The notes beneath the pieces were generated by a model. That model was not told the origin of the DNA. It ran no database searches and worked only from the letters and a program-made list of their open reading frames with translations. A program made the translations under genes and the position numbers. 64,000 bases of DNA from Corallium rubrum (Eukaryota > Cnidaria > Anthozoa > Scleralcyonacea > Coralliidae): assembly GCA_964035015.1 (NCBI GenBank), contig CAXIUP010000162.1, forward strand, positions 1-64,000, in the 5' to 3' direction. This document shows positions 42,437-50,764 of this stretch, piece by piece. Positions within the stretch are counted from its first letter, which is position 1. Each line of letters begins with the position of its first letter.

Positions 42437-43353
42437 GGCTTCTGAGGAACTGTTATTACAGTCCACATTTAGTAAAAAAAATGGGATCCCCGATGGTGGA
42501 ATGGAGTATAGAGGTGTAAAAGTTTTGGTACGTGACCGTGGTGGTGGGGTCAGGCTTAGCACAAACAAAACAAATAAAACGATTATTGATGAATTTAAAG
42601 ATCTGGGAGAAAGGGCTGTGATTGAGAGTTCTGAAGGGATAGCCGACCCTACGACCTCTCAGGGAGTTGTGGATGACATCACCTCACGGACCAACTCAGT
42701 GATTAACGATCGGATTGAGGAGAGAAAGAAAGAACTGATAGAACAGGCGGAAAAATTATCTCTACCCGAACAGGAAATAAGAGAGATATCTGGGGTGACC
42801 AACCCAAAGGGTACGGATGAGGTGATGACTGAATCTCTTGAAAGACAAATCAAGCACTACAGACTGGAGGCATTAAATGGAACCGACCCTTTTAAAAAAC
42901 AATGGTATAATGACGCCAAAAAACTCACGGAATTAGTTGTAGACAGCATAAGAATTAGGAACGGTGAGAGACCTAAATATGAGGAAGCCATGTCTATCTT
43001 AGGGAATGAGGTGGAGAACAATGACCTGAATAGGTTGGAAAGGTTTAAGAAGTGGGCTAGGGAGAATATGATTGGCCTGTCTGCCATAGCCATCACCAGC
43101 TGGAATCATAACCACAATAGTTGTTGCCGCCAGAGGTGCCGTCTCGGGGGGAGCCAGAGCCGTCGGTGGTTTCGCTAAGGCACTCGCTAATCTGGGTAAG
43201 AGTTTGGGACCTCTGTTAGCACCACTGTTCAGTCTGATAGCACAGGTTCTGACATGGGGAGCAAAAGGAATAGCGTGGTTAGCCAACAATCTGTGGGTTC
43301 TTGCCATAGCTATGACGTGGCTGTTGTATGACTACTGGAAAAACCGAAAATAA
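42423..43353 (+). pseudogene. Hydrophobic Polinton protein, frame change near its membrane part
   Basis: ATG 42423 is preceded by TAGATATAGAT. The first ~220 residues are charged and helical (IEERKKELIEQAEKLSL). The reading then jumps frame at about 43092-43098. The new frame, open to TAA 43351-43353, encodes a Gly/Ala-rich hydrophobic segment and transmembrane helices (SLIAQVLTWGAKGIAWLA; VLAIAMTWLLYDYW). Such a charged-then-membrane protein between penton and capsid genes is typical of Polintons and may be a virion membrane-active protein. A one-base change is the only break. Confidence 0.6.
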
Positions 43354-43370
43354 AACCTGTTATGTAGTAT

Positions 43371-43520
43371 ATGACCAACAGAAGTCAGACAGAGCTGATA
43401 CCTGGATTCAGACGGGCAAGGATGTCGGAGATTAAGGGACTCCGGACAAGACACACAATCACCATGAACCCCAACAAAGTCAGTAGTGGTGGAGAAATAT
43501 ATATTTTTTTTTATGTGTTG
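43371..43520 (+). pseudogene. Major capsid protein, N-terminal stub
   Basis: ATG 43371 is preceded by TATGTAGTAT. About 45 codons resemble the start of Polinton double-jelly-roll capsid proteins: a basic N-terminus followed by TITMNPNKVSSGGEIYI, the first-strand pattern. The similarity then stops in a T-rich stretch at about 43498-43515, and the rest of the gene is absent from the window. Gene order supports the call. The match rests on a short segment recalled from the family. Confidence 0.5.
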
Positions 43521-43540
43521 GGGTCTGGCACTAGTTTTTA

Positions 43541-43600
43541 ACCAATCAGATTGCAGTACTTTTTTCATTAGCCAATCAGCGTCGAGTAGGTATAAAATTA
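43541..43600 (+). promoter_or_regulatory. CCAAT/CCAAT/TATA cluster at the element 2 border
   Basis: ACCAATCAG at 43541, GCCAATCAG at 43571 and TATAAAAT at 43591 have spacing normal for an RNA polymerase II promoter reading right. No gene follows within 400 bases. Perhaps a promoter of an unrelated, disrupted unit. Confidence 0.35.
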
Positions 43601-43660
43601 GCATAATTTTGGCCGGGGGGAGATCGAGAGTGGGTGTTGGCTCTCTTCATTAGCATATTG

Positions 43661-43726
43661 TTTTTTTAGGGGGGTGGGGTGTTTTTTTGGGGGGGGTGGG
43701 GTGGTTTTGCGTTGGGGAGAGGTGGT

Positions 43727-43763
<37 letters not shown>
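43661..43763. repeat. G-tract and (GT)n low complexity
   Basis: Runs of G (up to eight or more) with T, then a GT microsatellite of about 15 units at 43729-43760. Open frames on either strand are artefacts. It lies between elements 2 and 3. Confidence 0.85.
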
Positions 43764-44028
43764 AGTGTGGTTTATTGTTCTGCGTGCGTGTGTTGTCTGC
43801 TTGTATGTGTGTGTATGTTTTTTTTTGCGCGAAGAGTTCGTGACGGAACGGTAGTATAGCAGCAGGAGCACCGGATGTATCGCTCTCGATAGCCAAGGGT
43901 GAAGTGATAGTGAAATCTTAGACGTATGATTATTAGTAATATTTATTTATTTAAAATTAGAATAAAAAACACAGAAATTGTAAAGAATGTATTAATAGTA
44001 AAAATTTACAATTTTTTAATTTTTTTTA

Positions 44029-44121
44029 TCACCAGTCAAAATGCCACCAGGGTCCGCTACCTTTCTGACGCATTTTTGTTCCAGAATATTTTATTTTATT
44101 AGTTTTTTTTTCTTCTAACAT
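44029..44121 (-). CDS. Tiny basic MRQKG protein (a)
   Basis: 30 residues from ATG 44121: a Lys-rich start, then KMRQKGSG and an aromatic end (PWWHFDW). The (M/K)RQ(K/R)G motif is shared with the next gene and with genes at 54414, 58067, 58319 and 58389. It may be a protease-processed core peptide. Too short for certainty; the shared motif is the support. Confidence 0.4.
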   Translation of the reverse strand: MLEEKKTNKIKYSGTKMRQKGSGPWWHFDW

Positions 44122-44229
44122 TTTTTCTTATTTTTTCGTTTTCTCTTTAGGACCATGTTGAACAAAGTTTCGTTTTCGTTTTTTCTCTTTGTTGAACGAA
44201 TAGATGAATACTTGAAAATATGCTAAGAA

Positions 44230-44376
44230 TTAATTATGAAAACCAATCATTATTAAATTTATGCCACCACTTCCACCTTTTTGACGCATTTTTGTATTAT
44301 TTTTCGTTTTTATGCCAGTACAACATTTTCTCCTTTTCTTATTTTTATGTTTTATATTTTTTTTTTTATAGCGCAT
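44230..44376 (-). CDS. Tiny basic MRQKGG protein (b)
   Basis: 48 residues from ATG 44376: about 18 Lys/Arg, two Cys (KCCTG), then KMRQKGGSGG and a short hydrophobic end (INLIMIGF). The plan is that of an adenovirus pX/mu-like precursor: basic part, a GG cleavage-like site, hydrophobic tail. Same strand as gene (a). Role inferred from composition. Confidence 0.45.
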   Translation of the reverse strand: MRYKKKNIKHKNKKRRKCCTGIKTKNNTKMRQKGGSGGINLIMIGFHN

Positions 44377-44405
44377 TGTGACTTGGTTAAACGAGACGTG
44401 AAAAA

Positions 44406-44708
44406 ATGCCTTACCGATTCGTACCCGTATACAGGTATTATGGTTGCCTAGTGATGATGCTCGATGAAGTCGTACCCTTATTAATAGACGGTAGTGAGCG
44501 ACTACGTGTTAAAGGAATAAGGGTGAGTGAACCGCTTTTAAACGACAATAGCGAGGTGTCACGTAAAGTTCTTCTACCCATATATTCAGATGACGAATGT
44601 ACTATTCCCTATGAGAGACATTATTGGGGTGTAGGCTTAAACAATTTGATGAAATTAGAGACACGCAATTTATTGCAAAGTGGAATATGCAAATATTGTC
44701 TTATATGA
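44406..44708 (+). CDS. Unrecognised protein
   Basis: 100 residues from ATG 44406. Mixed charged/hydrophobic, with a YERHYWGVGLNNL segment that weakly recalls HKYYWGLSRM in the gene at 50351. Two Cys near the C-terminus. Part of a plus-strand run of unknown genes. Confidence 0.45.
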   Translation: MPYRFVPVYRYYGCLVMMLDEVVPLLIDGSERLRVKGIRVSEPLLNDNSEVSRKVLLPIYSDDECTIPYERHYWGVGLNNLMKLETRNLLQSGICKYCLI

Positions 44709-44738
44709 AATCTTTTGAGGAGCAGCAGCAGAAGGGTG

Positions 44739-44975
44739 ATGTTTCTTCGCAGTGATCTTAGGGTAGAGAATGAAAATTGTTCGAAGTTACTCACCACATG
44801 GTCGTCGAGAAAAAACTACTATAAATGGTGTATACGTTGTCCTCTTCATTGTTGTGTTATAAGAAAACACTCCATGTGTTTACGATCTCTACCGAGAATT
44901 AATAATAAACCTATGACAGTTTTTTGCAGAAAACTATTTAACGAGAACATATATTCTTCGTATGACAAAAAATGA
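44739..44975 (+). CDS. Cys-rich unrecognised protein
   Basis: 78 residues from ATG 44739. Central CIRCPLHCCVIRKHSMC could bind zinc. Its stop overlaps the next start as ATGA (44972-44975), which supports both genes. Confidence 0.4.
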   Translation: MFLRSDLRVENENCSKLLTTWSSRKNYYKWCIRCPLHCCVIRKHSMCLRSLPRINNKPMTVFCRKLFNENIYSSYDKK

Positions 44976-45397
44976 ATTTTCAACCTGAACTGAAGCAAGG
45001 CGATTTGGAGAAGAGGTTGAATGAATTGCTGAGCACTCTTTCTACACGAATTTGCATAACAGAAGATCGTATGGCAAAGTGTAATTCTATCACCAATGCT
45101 AATTCTAATACTCTAATGGAATATTTAATTAGTTTTCAATCTACCATAATCGAGATGTTGAGGGTTCTTCCACAGATCTATACGTTTCTACCCACGAACG
45201 AAGAAAGAGATCTTCGAGAAATAGCGATGGTGATGATGAAAGCGGTTCAGTGGATAGATGATCCACCACCAACAAGTTGGAAACATCGTTATACAATGAT
45301 TCGGAAATGTTTGTCGGTAGTGAAGACATGTAGCGTTAAATTTAAGGAACAACAATTATTCGATCATTGCGATATAAGAGCTATGAACATAACGTGA
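44972..45397 (+). CDS. Unrecognised helical protein
   Basis: 141 residues from ATG 44972, predicted mostly helical (LEKRLNELLSTLSTR; LMEYLISFQSTIIEML). No motif known to me. It overlaps the previous gene by four bases. Confidence 0.5.
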   Translation: MNFQPELKQGDLEKRLNELLSTLSTRICITEDRMAKCNSITNANSNTLMEYLISFQSTIIEMLRVLPQIYTFLPTNEERDLREIAMVMMKAVQWIDDPPPTSWKHRYTMIRKCLSVVKTCSVKFKEQQLFDHCDIRAMNIT

Positions 45398-45616
45398 TTT
45401 ATATATCGAATTGGAACGATCTTAAACAATTTGATTTCTATCCGTGTAATTGAGGGAAAATTAATTTTTAAAAAAAAAATCAGGTGATTTGGGTCTTAAG
45501 TGGTTATGTTAATTAAATAAAATCTTTTTTGAAATTTAAATGAAGTAATGTTGACGTGTATTATTTAAAGAGGTGTTGGGTAGGTTCAAACAAACAAACT
45601 CCAGATTTTTATAAGA
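45398..45616. other. Intergenic A/T-rich spacer
   Basis: Contains an A9 run near 45471 and no coding signal. Likely holds the promoter for the gene at 45617. Confidence 0.4.
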
Positions 45617-46006
45617 ATGACGCTACGACAACAAAACGTACTTAGATATATTGTTGAAACGATTGTGGAGGAAGAAACGAAGGTTATTAACAACCAGTTA
45701 ACATTACGTGTTGCGGATAGGTTGCTAGGAATTGGTGAAAATCCCAACAATTGGCCCATCATATCGTTGTACGAAAAAAAAGGAGAAGAACGAACTGTTG
45801 GAGAAATCCTAGAGAGTGTAAAAGAGCTGAAAGAAATAACAATACCGCAGCCAATTTTACAGATTATTAAAGAAGGGGTGGCGATAGTTAACGTTAAGTT
45901 AAAAACATGTGTGGATAAAAGATGTGCTGAACAAGGGATTAATATTCAGACATTGAACTTTCAAGTTGAACACCACGGGTTGACAGGTTATACACTGAAA
46001 CAATGA
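45617..46006 (+). CDS. Unrecognised protein
   Basis: 129 residues from ATG 45617. N-terminal helices (QQNVLRYIVETIVEEETKV), later a two-Cys segment (KTCVDKRCAEQG) and a His pair (VEHHGL) near the C-terminus. Function unknown. The stop overlaps the next start as ATGA at 46003-46006. Confidence 0.5.
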   Translation: MTLRQQNVLRYIVETIVEEETKVINNQLTLRVADRLLGIGENPNNWPIISLYEKKGEERTVGEILESVKELKEITIPQPILQIIKEGVAIVNVKLKTCVDKRCAEQGINIQTLNFQVEHHGLTGYTLKQ

Positions 46007-46212
46007 ACAGATATAGATTAATAGATGAACTTGCGGTATATATACTCATAAAAGAACGTATAACGAACATGTTTGTATTCTTTGTTTGTGAGAGACTTTT
46101 TTTTTTAAGTTTTTATTATTTTTTTCTTTGTGGTGATTATGTTGATAGAAATGTAATTTTAGTTGGGTTTGCGGAGATTTTTTATTTGTTAACATTATTA
46201 GGATCATTGTAA
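46003..46212 (+). CDS. Small membrane protein
   Basis: 69 residues from ATG 46003. Two hydrophobic segments (NMFVFFVCERLFFLSFYYFFLC and VILVGFAEIFYLLTLLG parts), so probably two transmembrane helices. Four-base overlap with the upstream gene. Confidence 0.45.
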   Translation: MNRYRLIDELAVYILIKERITNMFVFFVCERLFFLSFYYFFLCGDYVDRNVILVGFAEIFYLLTLLGSL

Positions 46213-46256
46213 TAAAAGATTAGAAAATCCATTTGTTTGCTTTATTGGGTAGAGAG

Positions 46257-46496
46257 ATGTCAGAGGGTACGCACACGACGTTGCTTCTTGACAAATTGAT
46301 ATGTGAAACGGCGGATTTTTTCGTTCAGAAATTACGGGAGAATAATATAGAAGGAGATGGTCATTTACATACTGCTGTGTGGTTACATATTGAATCGATA
46401 TTGAGTGAAAGAGAAAAAGCGCGTGAAAAAGTTACAAAAGAATATTTAAAGGACTTACGAAGAAATATATTGTTAAAGCAAATTATTGGTGAATGA
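46257..46496 (+). CDS. Unrecognised helical protein
   Basis: 79 residues from ATG 46257, charged helices throughout (ILSEREKAREKVTKEYLKDL). Its stop overlaps the next start (ATGATGA at 46493). Confidence 0.45.
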   Translation: MSEGTHTTLLLDKLICETADFFVQKLRENNIEGDGHLHTAVWLHIESILSEREKAREKVTKEYLKDLRRNILLKQIIGE

Positions 46497-46822
46497 TGAC
46501 AGTCTCAAGAGGAATTAGTAAACGAAAGTTTATTGAATTTGACGATATATATCCTATGTTAAAAGAATGTTGCGCGACTTCTCTTAAAGTAGTCGATGTA
46601 GTAGTAGATTATTTTCATTATATGGAAGACGTTATTTTTTTTGATGCTGTTAATTTATCTTATAATTCAGAAATATCACGAATGGAATTTATATATTATT
46701 GGACACTTGTTGATAAATTTAGAAATACTCGTGATTATATGAAATATGTAAACACACATGACATGACACCGCAGAAGATATGGAAAAAAAAAAAGAGGGA
46801 ATATTACAAAAATGCGTCGTGA
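46493..46822 (+). CDS. Unrecognised protein, paralogue of 47605 gene
   Basis: 109 residues from ATG 46493. Shared with the gene at 47605 are: an IYPMLKEC..TSLKVV block, a VNLSYNSE block, YYWT..D, and a C-terminal TPQKIWKKKK. So it is one of a tandem pair. No known domain. Confidence 0.5.
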   Translation: MMTVSRGISKRKFIEFDDIYPMLKECCATSLKVVDVVVDYFHYMEDVIFFDAVNLSYNSEISRMEFIYYWTLVDKFRNTRDYMKYVNTHDMTPQKIWKKKKREYYKNAS

Positions 46823-46904
46823 TGTAATCAAAGAATTAAATAAATAAATAACGTATTTACAACAGAAAACGCGAGTCTAAGAATTTTTATTATTATTAAG
46901 TTTT

Positions 46905-47405
46905 TTCACATGATTGACATTCGAAACCGGATGGGATGGGAAATTTATTCATGAGTGGGTATCGAAACCGGAAAAAAAAATGATTGACATGGGATGGGAA
47001 ATTTATTCATGAGTGGTATCGAAACCGGAAAAAAAAATATGATTGACATTCGAAACCGGATGGGAATACATAATTTTTTTCCCTTGGTTAGGGAATACAT
47101 AATTTTTTCCTTTAACCAAAGAATTACAAATTTTTTCGTTTTTTCCTCAGAATCAAATTAAATACAATAAATTTCCTTTAACCAAAGAATACAAAATTTA
47201 ACCGTTCTTTCACGGATGGGGAAATTTATTCACGAGGGTGAAAGAAAATATGATTGACATTGAAAGTAATAGGAATACATAATTTTTTCCCTTTTGGGAA
47301 TACATGATTTTTTCCCTTTAACCAAAGAATTACAAAATTTTTCGTTTTTTCCTCTCAAATTAAATACAAAAAATTCCCTTTAATCATAAGAAACAAAATT
47401 TAATC
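46905..47405. repeat. Intergenic tandem and dispersed repeats
   Basis: A unit containing GATTGACATTCGAAACCGGATGGG and GGGAAATTTATTCATGAGTG recurs with spacing of about 60-70 bases at 46913-47065 and partly again at 47215-47265. A second unit, CCTTTAACCAAAGAATTACAAA followed by a TTTTTTCGTTTTTTCCTC tract, recurs at 47100-47160, 47168-47200 and 47318-47360. No coding content. Placed between gene clusters, it could be a regulatory region or replication-related iterons. Confidence 0.75.
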
Positions 47406-47422
47406 GTCTTTTCGAAACAGGT

Positions 47423-47605
47423 ATGGAGAGGGAGGAGTATGAGAAATCTGATTCAGATGATGATGAATATATCCCAAATGATTATACCGTTGAGCAGATG
47501 GCTGCAGATATAACGCGTATGGAAGAGAGCGAAGAATTTAAAAGGATTTTTTCGTCGGTTATAAAACAGTTGAATAAAAGAAAAGATAAGATAAGAGCAG
47601 CCTGA
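47423..47605 (+). CDS. Small acidic protein
   Basis: 60 residues from ATG 47423: acidic start (EYEKSDSDDDEY), helical end with KRKDKIR. The stop shares one base with the next ATG (TGATG at 47603-47607). Confidence 0.45.
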   Translation: MEREEYEKSDSDDDEYIPNDYTVEQMAADITRMEESEEFKRIFSSVIKQLNKRKDKIRAA

Positions 47606-47920
47606 TGGGGGACGAGCACATTATAAGAAGAAAATATATCCCGTATAATCAAATATACCCCGAGTTGAAACAGTGTTATGCTACATATCTGAAAGTTATT
47701 AATGTGAAAGAAGATTTTTTTTCAACCGGGTGAAGCTGTAGTTTATTTTAATGTGATTAATTTATCCTATCAAGTTAAGAAAAGAATGAAGTACGTTCAT
47801 TATTGGACGACAACGCGTGATCCAAAATTGATTTTTGATTTTAAACTACATATCAACAGGTATACGACGCAGGAAATGTGGAGAGATCCAGAACAAACAT
47901 GCACTTGTATTTTGGTGTAA
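47605..47920 (+). pseudogene. Paralogue of 46493 gene, frame-broken at a T8 run
   Basis: ATG 47605 opens 40 codons resembling the start of the 46493 protein. The frame ends just after a run of eight T at 47715-47722. Shifted by one base, it continues to TAA 47918-47920 with the matching VINLSYQ, HYWT and TTQEMW blocks. The homopolymer position makes a sequencing or assembly error plausible. Confidence 0.55.
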
Positions 47921-47924
47921 AGAT

Positions 47925-48080
47925 CAAACGTTTGTTTGTTTTGTTGCGTAGTAACGCTGAAGTGTTGGAACGTGATGGGAAAAATCTAGAACCAGAAAAA
48001 ATAAATAAACACTTAAGATTTGTTTGTTTTGTTGCGTAGTAACGACACTTAGTGACGTGCATATGGGAAAAAATCTAGAA
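47925..48080. repeat. Direct repeat pair, about 90-base spacing
   Basis: TTTGTTTGTTTTGTTGCGTAGTAACG occurs near 47928-47956 and TTTGTTTGTTTTGTTGCGTAGTAACG again near 48018-48043 (first 20 bases given identical). Each is followed by GTG..ATGGGAAAAAATCTAGAAC. GTTGCGTAGTAAC is itself partly palindromic. Non-coding. Confidence 0.7.
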
Positions 48081-48167
48081 CATTAAAACTCGTGACGAAC
48101 GTCGTCAACGATTAGTTAGTTGGAGGAGCAGGATATTTATTATAATGTTACTACATTGAAAAATAAT

Positions 48168-48368
48168 ATGATGATTGAAGACTGGTTAGTAGAGGGGAAT
48201 TGGTGGATAAGAAAGACATCGTGGACGAAGAGAAATGGCAATGTATGTATCTTGGTGGAGAAGAATCGAGAACCAGCCAACTTCAAGGAGATTTATTTTT
48301 TCCGCGAGGAGATATATGGGGAAAAAAAACCCGTAAAAGACTATGGCAATAACATTACGCCAGCGTAA
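48168..48368 (+). CDS. Small unrecognised protein
   Basis: 66 residues from ATG 48168 (the frame is open from 48120 without an ATG). Trp-rich start (DWLVEGNWWIRKTSW). No known motif; coding status uncertain. Confidence 0.35.
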   Translation: MMIEDWLVEGNWWIRKTSWTKRNGNVCILVEKNREPANFKEIYFFREEIYGEKKPVKDYGNNITPA

Positions 48369-48526
48369 AAGAAATTTCAAGAAAAGAGAAAACATTTCAA
48401 CAAAAAAAACCCAATATATATATATATATATAATATATATATTTTAAACAAACATTAGAGAGAACTTTCGTGAAACATTTTTTATAGTTTACATGTGGGA
48501 ATAAAATATATCGTTCGTTCGTTCAT

Positions 48527-49030
48527 TTAATTGTTATTAGTTCCGATATCTTTAATTTGACAATAAATTTTTTCAAAAGAACGTTCTATTTTCTTCGGTG
48601 TAAACCGTACTCGAGTATCGGGATGCACATAGTACACGATGTTGGCCAATTCGTTGGCGCTGACTGCATCGTCCCATACATCACACCATAATAATGTCGC
48701 TTCGAAATCAGTGATATATTTCTTGATTCCCCATATTAAACTAAATTTCTCGCGACGTTGTATTGCCGTCTCCTCCGCTTCCCCCACCATACCAATACCG
48801 TGAGAATCGATAAAAAAATCTACAGCGGGTTGATATCGTAATTTGTCTAACAGCCTTCTAAAGAACCCCAGTTTAGCACTTTTATACAGACCCATTGTGC
48901 TATTGTTTTGCTTGTTTAAGAAAGACCACCATGCGTTATGCACTATATTACGGTACGTAACAGACAAATGTTCTTCATTCTCAATAATAGTGACTTTGTC
49001 TTCGCTGCTGGTGCTGCTGCAACCTGCCAT
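48527..49030 (-). CDS. Unrecognised 167-residue protein
   Basis: From ATG 49030. It begins with MAGCSSTSSEDK and has a central Leu/Arg-rich helix (GFFRRLLDKLRY), then a soluble C-terminal half with YYVHPDTRVRFT. It is the only minus-strand gene in this block; its ATG faces the gene at 49138. Function unknown. Confidence 0.55.
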   Translation of the reverse strand: MAGCSSTSSEDKVTIIENEEHLSVTYRNIVHNAWWSFLNKQNNSTMGLYKSAKLGFFRRLLDKLRYQPAVDFFIDSHGIGMVGEAEETAIQRREKFSLIWGIKKYITDFEATLLWCDVWDDAVSANELANIVYYVHPDTRVRFTPKKIERSFEKIYCQIKDIGTNNN

Positions 49031-49137
49031 TTTTTGAATAAAAAAAAGTCCTGTTGAGGAGGGTATTTATTAAAAAAAATTTGCATAAAAAAAATCTGGT
49101 TAAAAAAAATTTAAAAAGTTATTTCGGAATCAAAGCA

Positions 49138-50307
49138 ATGTCGAAACGCGATCATACCGGACGTGTGAAAACGAACAGCGTTGATGCTGCAGCTACTACT
49201 CTATCCTTAAAAATGTTGCTTTGCATTATACCGGAAATGAGACGTTTCTCATCGCGTTATATGGGATTGGTGTATTGGATAGCCGGTGTACTAGATTACT
49301 ATGAGGGCGATTATATATTGGGAATTAAGAGAAGGGCGTTACATGAAGAAGACGAAGACGGAGAAATGGTAGATTACTCATTTCATAGCTGTACATATTT
49401 GTACAAGGATACGGACAGGGATTATGTTACTTTAGAAAATGGTTGGGAATATTTATTACCGAAGAAGAAGAAGACCGGTGGGTGGTGTGTCTATCGAACA
49501 TTGAGAGACGGTGTGATGTTGAAGCGTACGCGTAATTGCAACGTGGATTTTTATTCTAATTACTCTTATTTTATGAATATTTCCTATGTTGAAGAAAGAG
49601 GACACGCGTATACGTATCAGCATAAATTATATTGTGTAAATAGTATGACGGGTGAAGTACTCTACCCGTTAAATAACTCACTACGACAATTATTAATCGC
49701 GGTTAATTCAAAGTATGGTGAAAGAGTTTTCATGGCGACGTATTTCTTGTTTACTATTGCACCTGATATTTTTATCAGTGTGTTTTCAAGCTTTGTTTTG
49801 TTTGATATCGAATTGTTACACATGTTTGTGTTAATTTTTCTATTTTATTGTGAAGATCATAATCCTTTGGGTATGTTATTGGCTAAAAGAAAAACAGAAT
49901 ATTCAATTGAGGGAATAACATCGTTTATTGAGAAAAATTTAGAATGGGAAATGGATAGAATTGATGGTAATGAGGAAAATTATTTTTATTGTAATTATAT
50001 GTATAGAACACGTCAAATTTGCATGTACAAAAATTGTAAGAAAAAGTGCGGTGCGAATCATTTAGATAAATTAAAAGATTCTCAATACGTTTTTAAAAAA
50101 AAAGTGAAAAATTATAGAAAATATTCTCGCGACTATGTACATCCAGTATTCAGTGATTGGCGTGGTCACGGATATTTTGAATTAAGAACAAAAAATTTAC
50201 AATCTTTCATTCATGTACGTTCTCGGGATGTAACTATGTGTAAACAACGGTATATAAACTTTATTTTACCTAATGATCAAAACATTATCACTCAGCTTAG
50301 TAAATGA
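49138..50307 (+). CDS. Unrecognised 389-residue protein with membrane segment
   Basis: ATG 49138 is preferred over earlier in-frame codons. The soluble N-terminal half is aromatic-rich. A hydrophobic zone at about 205-265 (FMATYFLFTIAPDIFIS; LLHMFVLIFLFYC) could give two membrane helices. The C-terminal part has several Cys (CMYKNCKKKCGANH), perhaps zinc-binding. The largest unknown gene of the element; intact. Confidence 0.6.
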   Translation: MSKRDHTGRVKTNSVDAAATTLSLKMLLCIIPEMRRFSSRYMGLVYWIAGVLDYYEGDYILGIKRRALHEEDEDGEMVDYSFHSCTYLYKDTDRDYVTLENGWEYLLPKKKKTGGWCVYRTLRDGVMLKRTRNCNVDFYSNYSYFMNISYVEERGHAYTYQHKLYCVNSMTGEVLYPLNNSLRQLLIAVNSKYGERVFMATYFLFTIAPDIFISVFSSFVLFDIELLHMFVLIFLFYCEDHNPLGMLLAKRKTEYSIEGITSFIEKNLEWEMDRIDGNEENYFYCNYMYRTRQICMYKNCKKKCGANHLDKLKDSQYVFKKKVKNYRKYSRDYVHPVFSDWRGHGYFELRTKNLQSFIHVRSRDVTMCKQRYINFILPNDQNIITQLSK

Positions 50308-50350
50308 ACAGTAGTTTTTTTTTAATAGAATAAACTGTAAAAAAAAAGAA

Positions 50351-50629
50351 ATGCGTGTTAATTCTGATATTCTTCGTAAAATTAATACAGGTGAAATTTA
50401 TGCAAAACCGATACAGTCTGAACAATTATACTTGTTAATTAATTCGTCATATGATTTTAATATAATTGGTTTGGAAAAAGATTATTTTAGAAAAGGTTGT
50501 GATAAAGTTATTTTTGAACCCGTGGGTGTACCGATTCTCCCGCATAAATATTATTGGGGTTTGAGTAGAATGCATAATTTTACAAATGAAGTAGATGAAT
50601 ATATAAAAAATCATTATTTTATACGGTAA
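50351..50629 (+). CDS. Unrecognised 92-residue protein
   Basis: From ATG 50351. Contains LLINSSYDFNIIG and HKYYWGLSRMHNF; the latter recalls the YWG segment of the 44406 gene. No domain known. Confidence 0.45.
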   Translation: MRVNSDILRKINTGEIYAKPIQSEQLYLLINSSYDFNIIGLEKDYFRKGCDKVIFEPVGVPILPHKYYWGLSRMHNFTNEVDEYIKNHYFIR

Positions 50630-50764
50630 ATTAAAATATCATTATTATATATAACAGAGAGCGTTAAGATTTTTTTGTCATTAACCGTCAGGTAGTGAAC
50701 CAAACCAAATTAATATCAAATCATCAGAAACATTTTCAAAATTTTTTTCTTTATCACGTCGGGT

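Larger units (their letters stand above)
29258..43515. mobile_element. Element 2: Polinton, truncated in its capsid gene
   Basis: It contains a Polinton gene set with higher GC content than its surroundings: PolB, chromodomain integrase, penton-like protein, hydrophobic protein, several small membrane proteins and accessory enzymes. Packaging ATPase and maturation protease are absent, and the major capsid reading frame ends after about 45 codons near 43515. The order integrase, penton, hydrophobic protein, capsid matches element 3. Most starts are preceded by a TTAGTATA-like motif. Left border and terminal inverted repeats were not found. Confidence 0.85.

Noticed and set aside
29000..43700. 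Terminal inverted repeats of element 2
   Set aside because: I compared the sequence around 28.6-29.2 kb with the reverse complement of 43.3-43.7 kb and saw no match; the right end is apparently deleted.
43650..43871. Small frames through the GT/G-rich stretch
   Set aside because: Low-complexity Thr/His or Val/Cys peptides from a microsatellite.
43780..43900. tRNA-like segment
   Set aside because: No cloverleaf with matching acceptor stem and T-arm could be drawn; only short fortuitous pairings.
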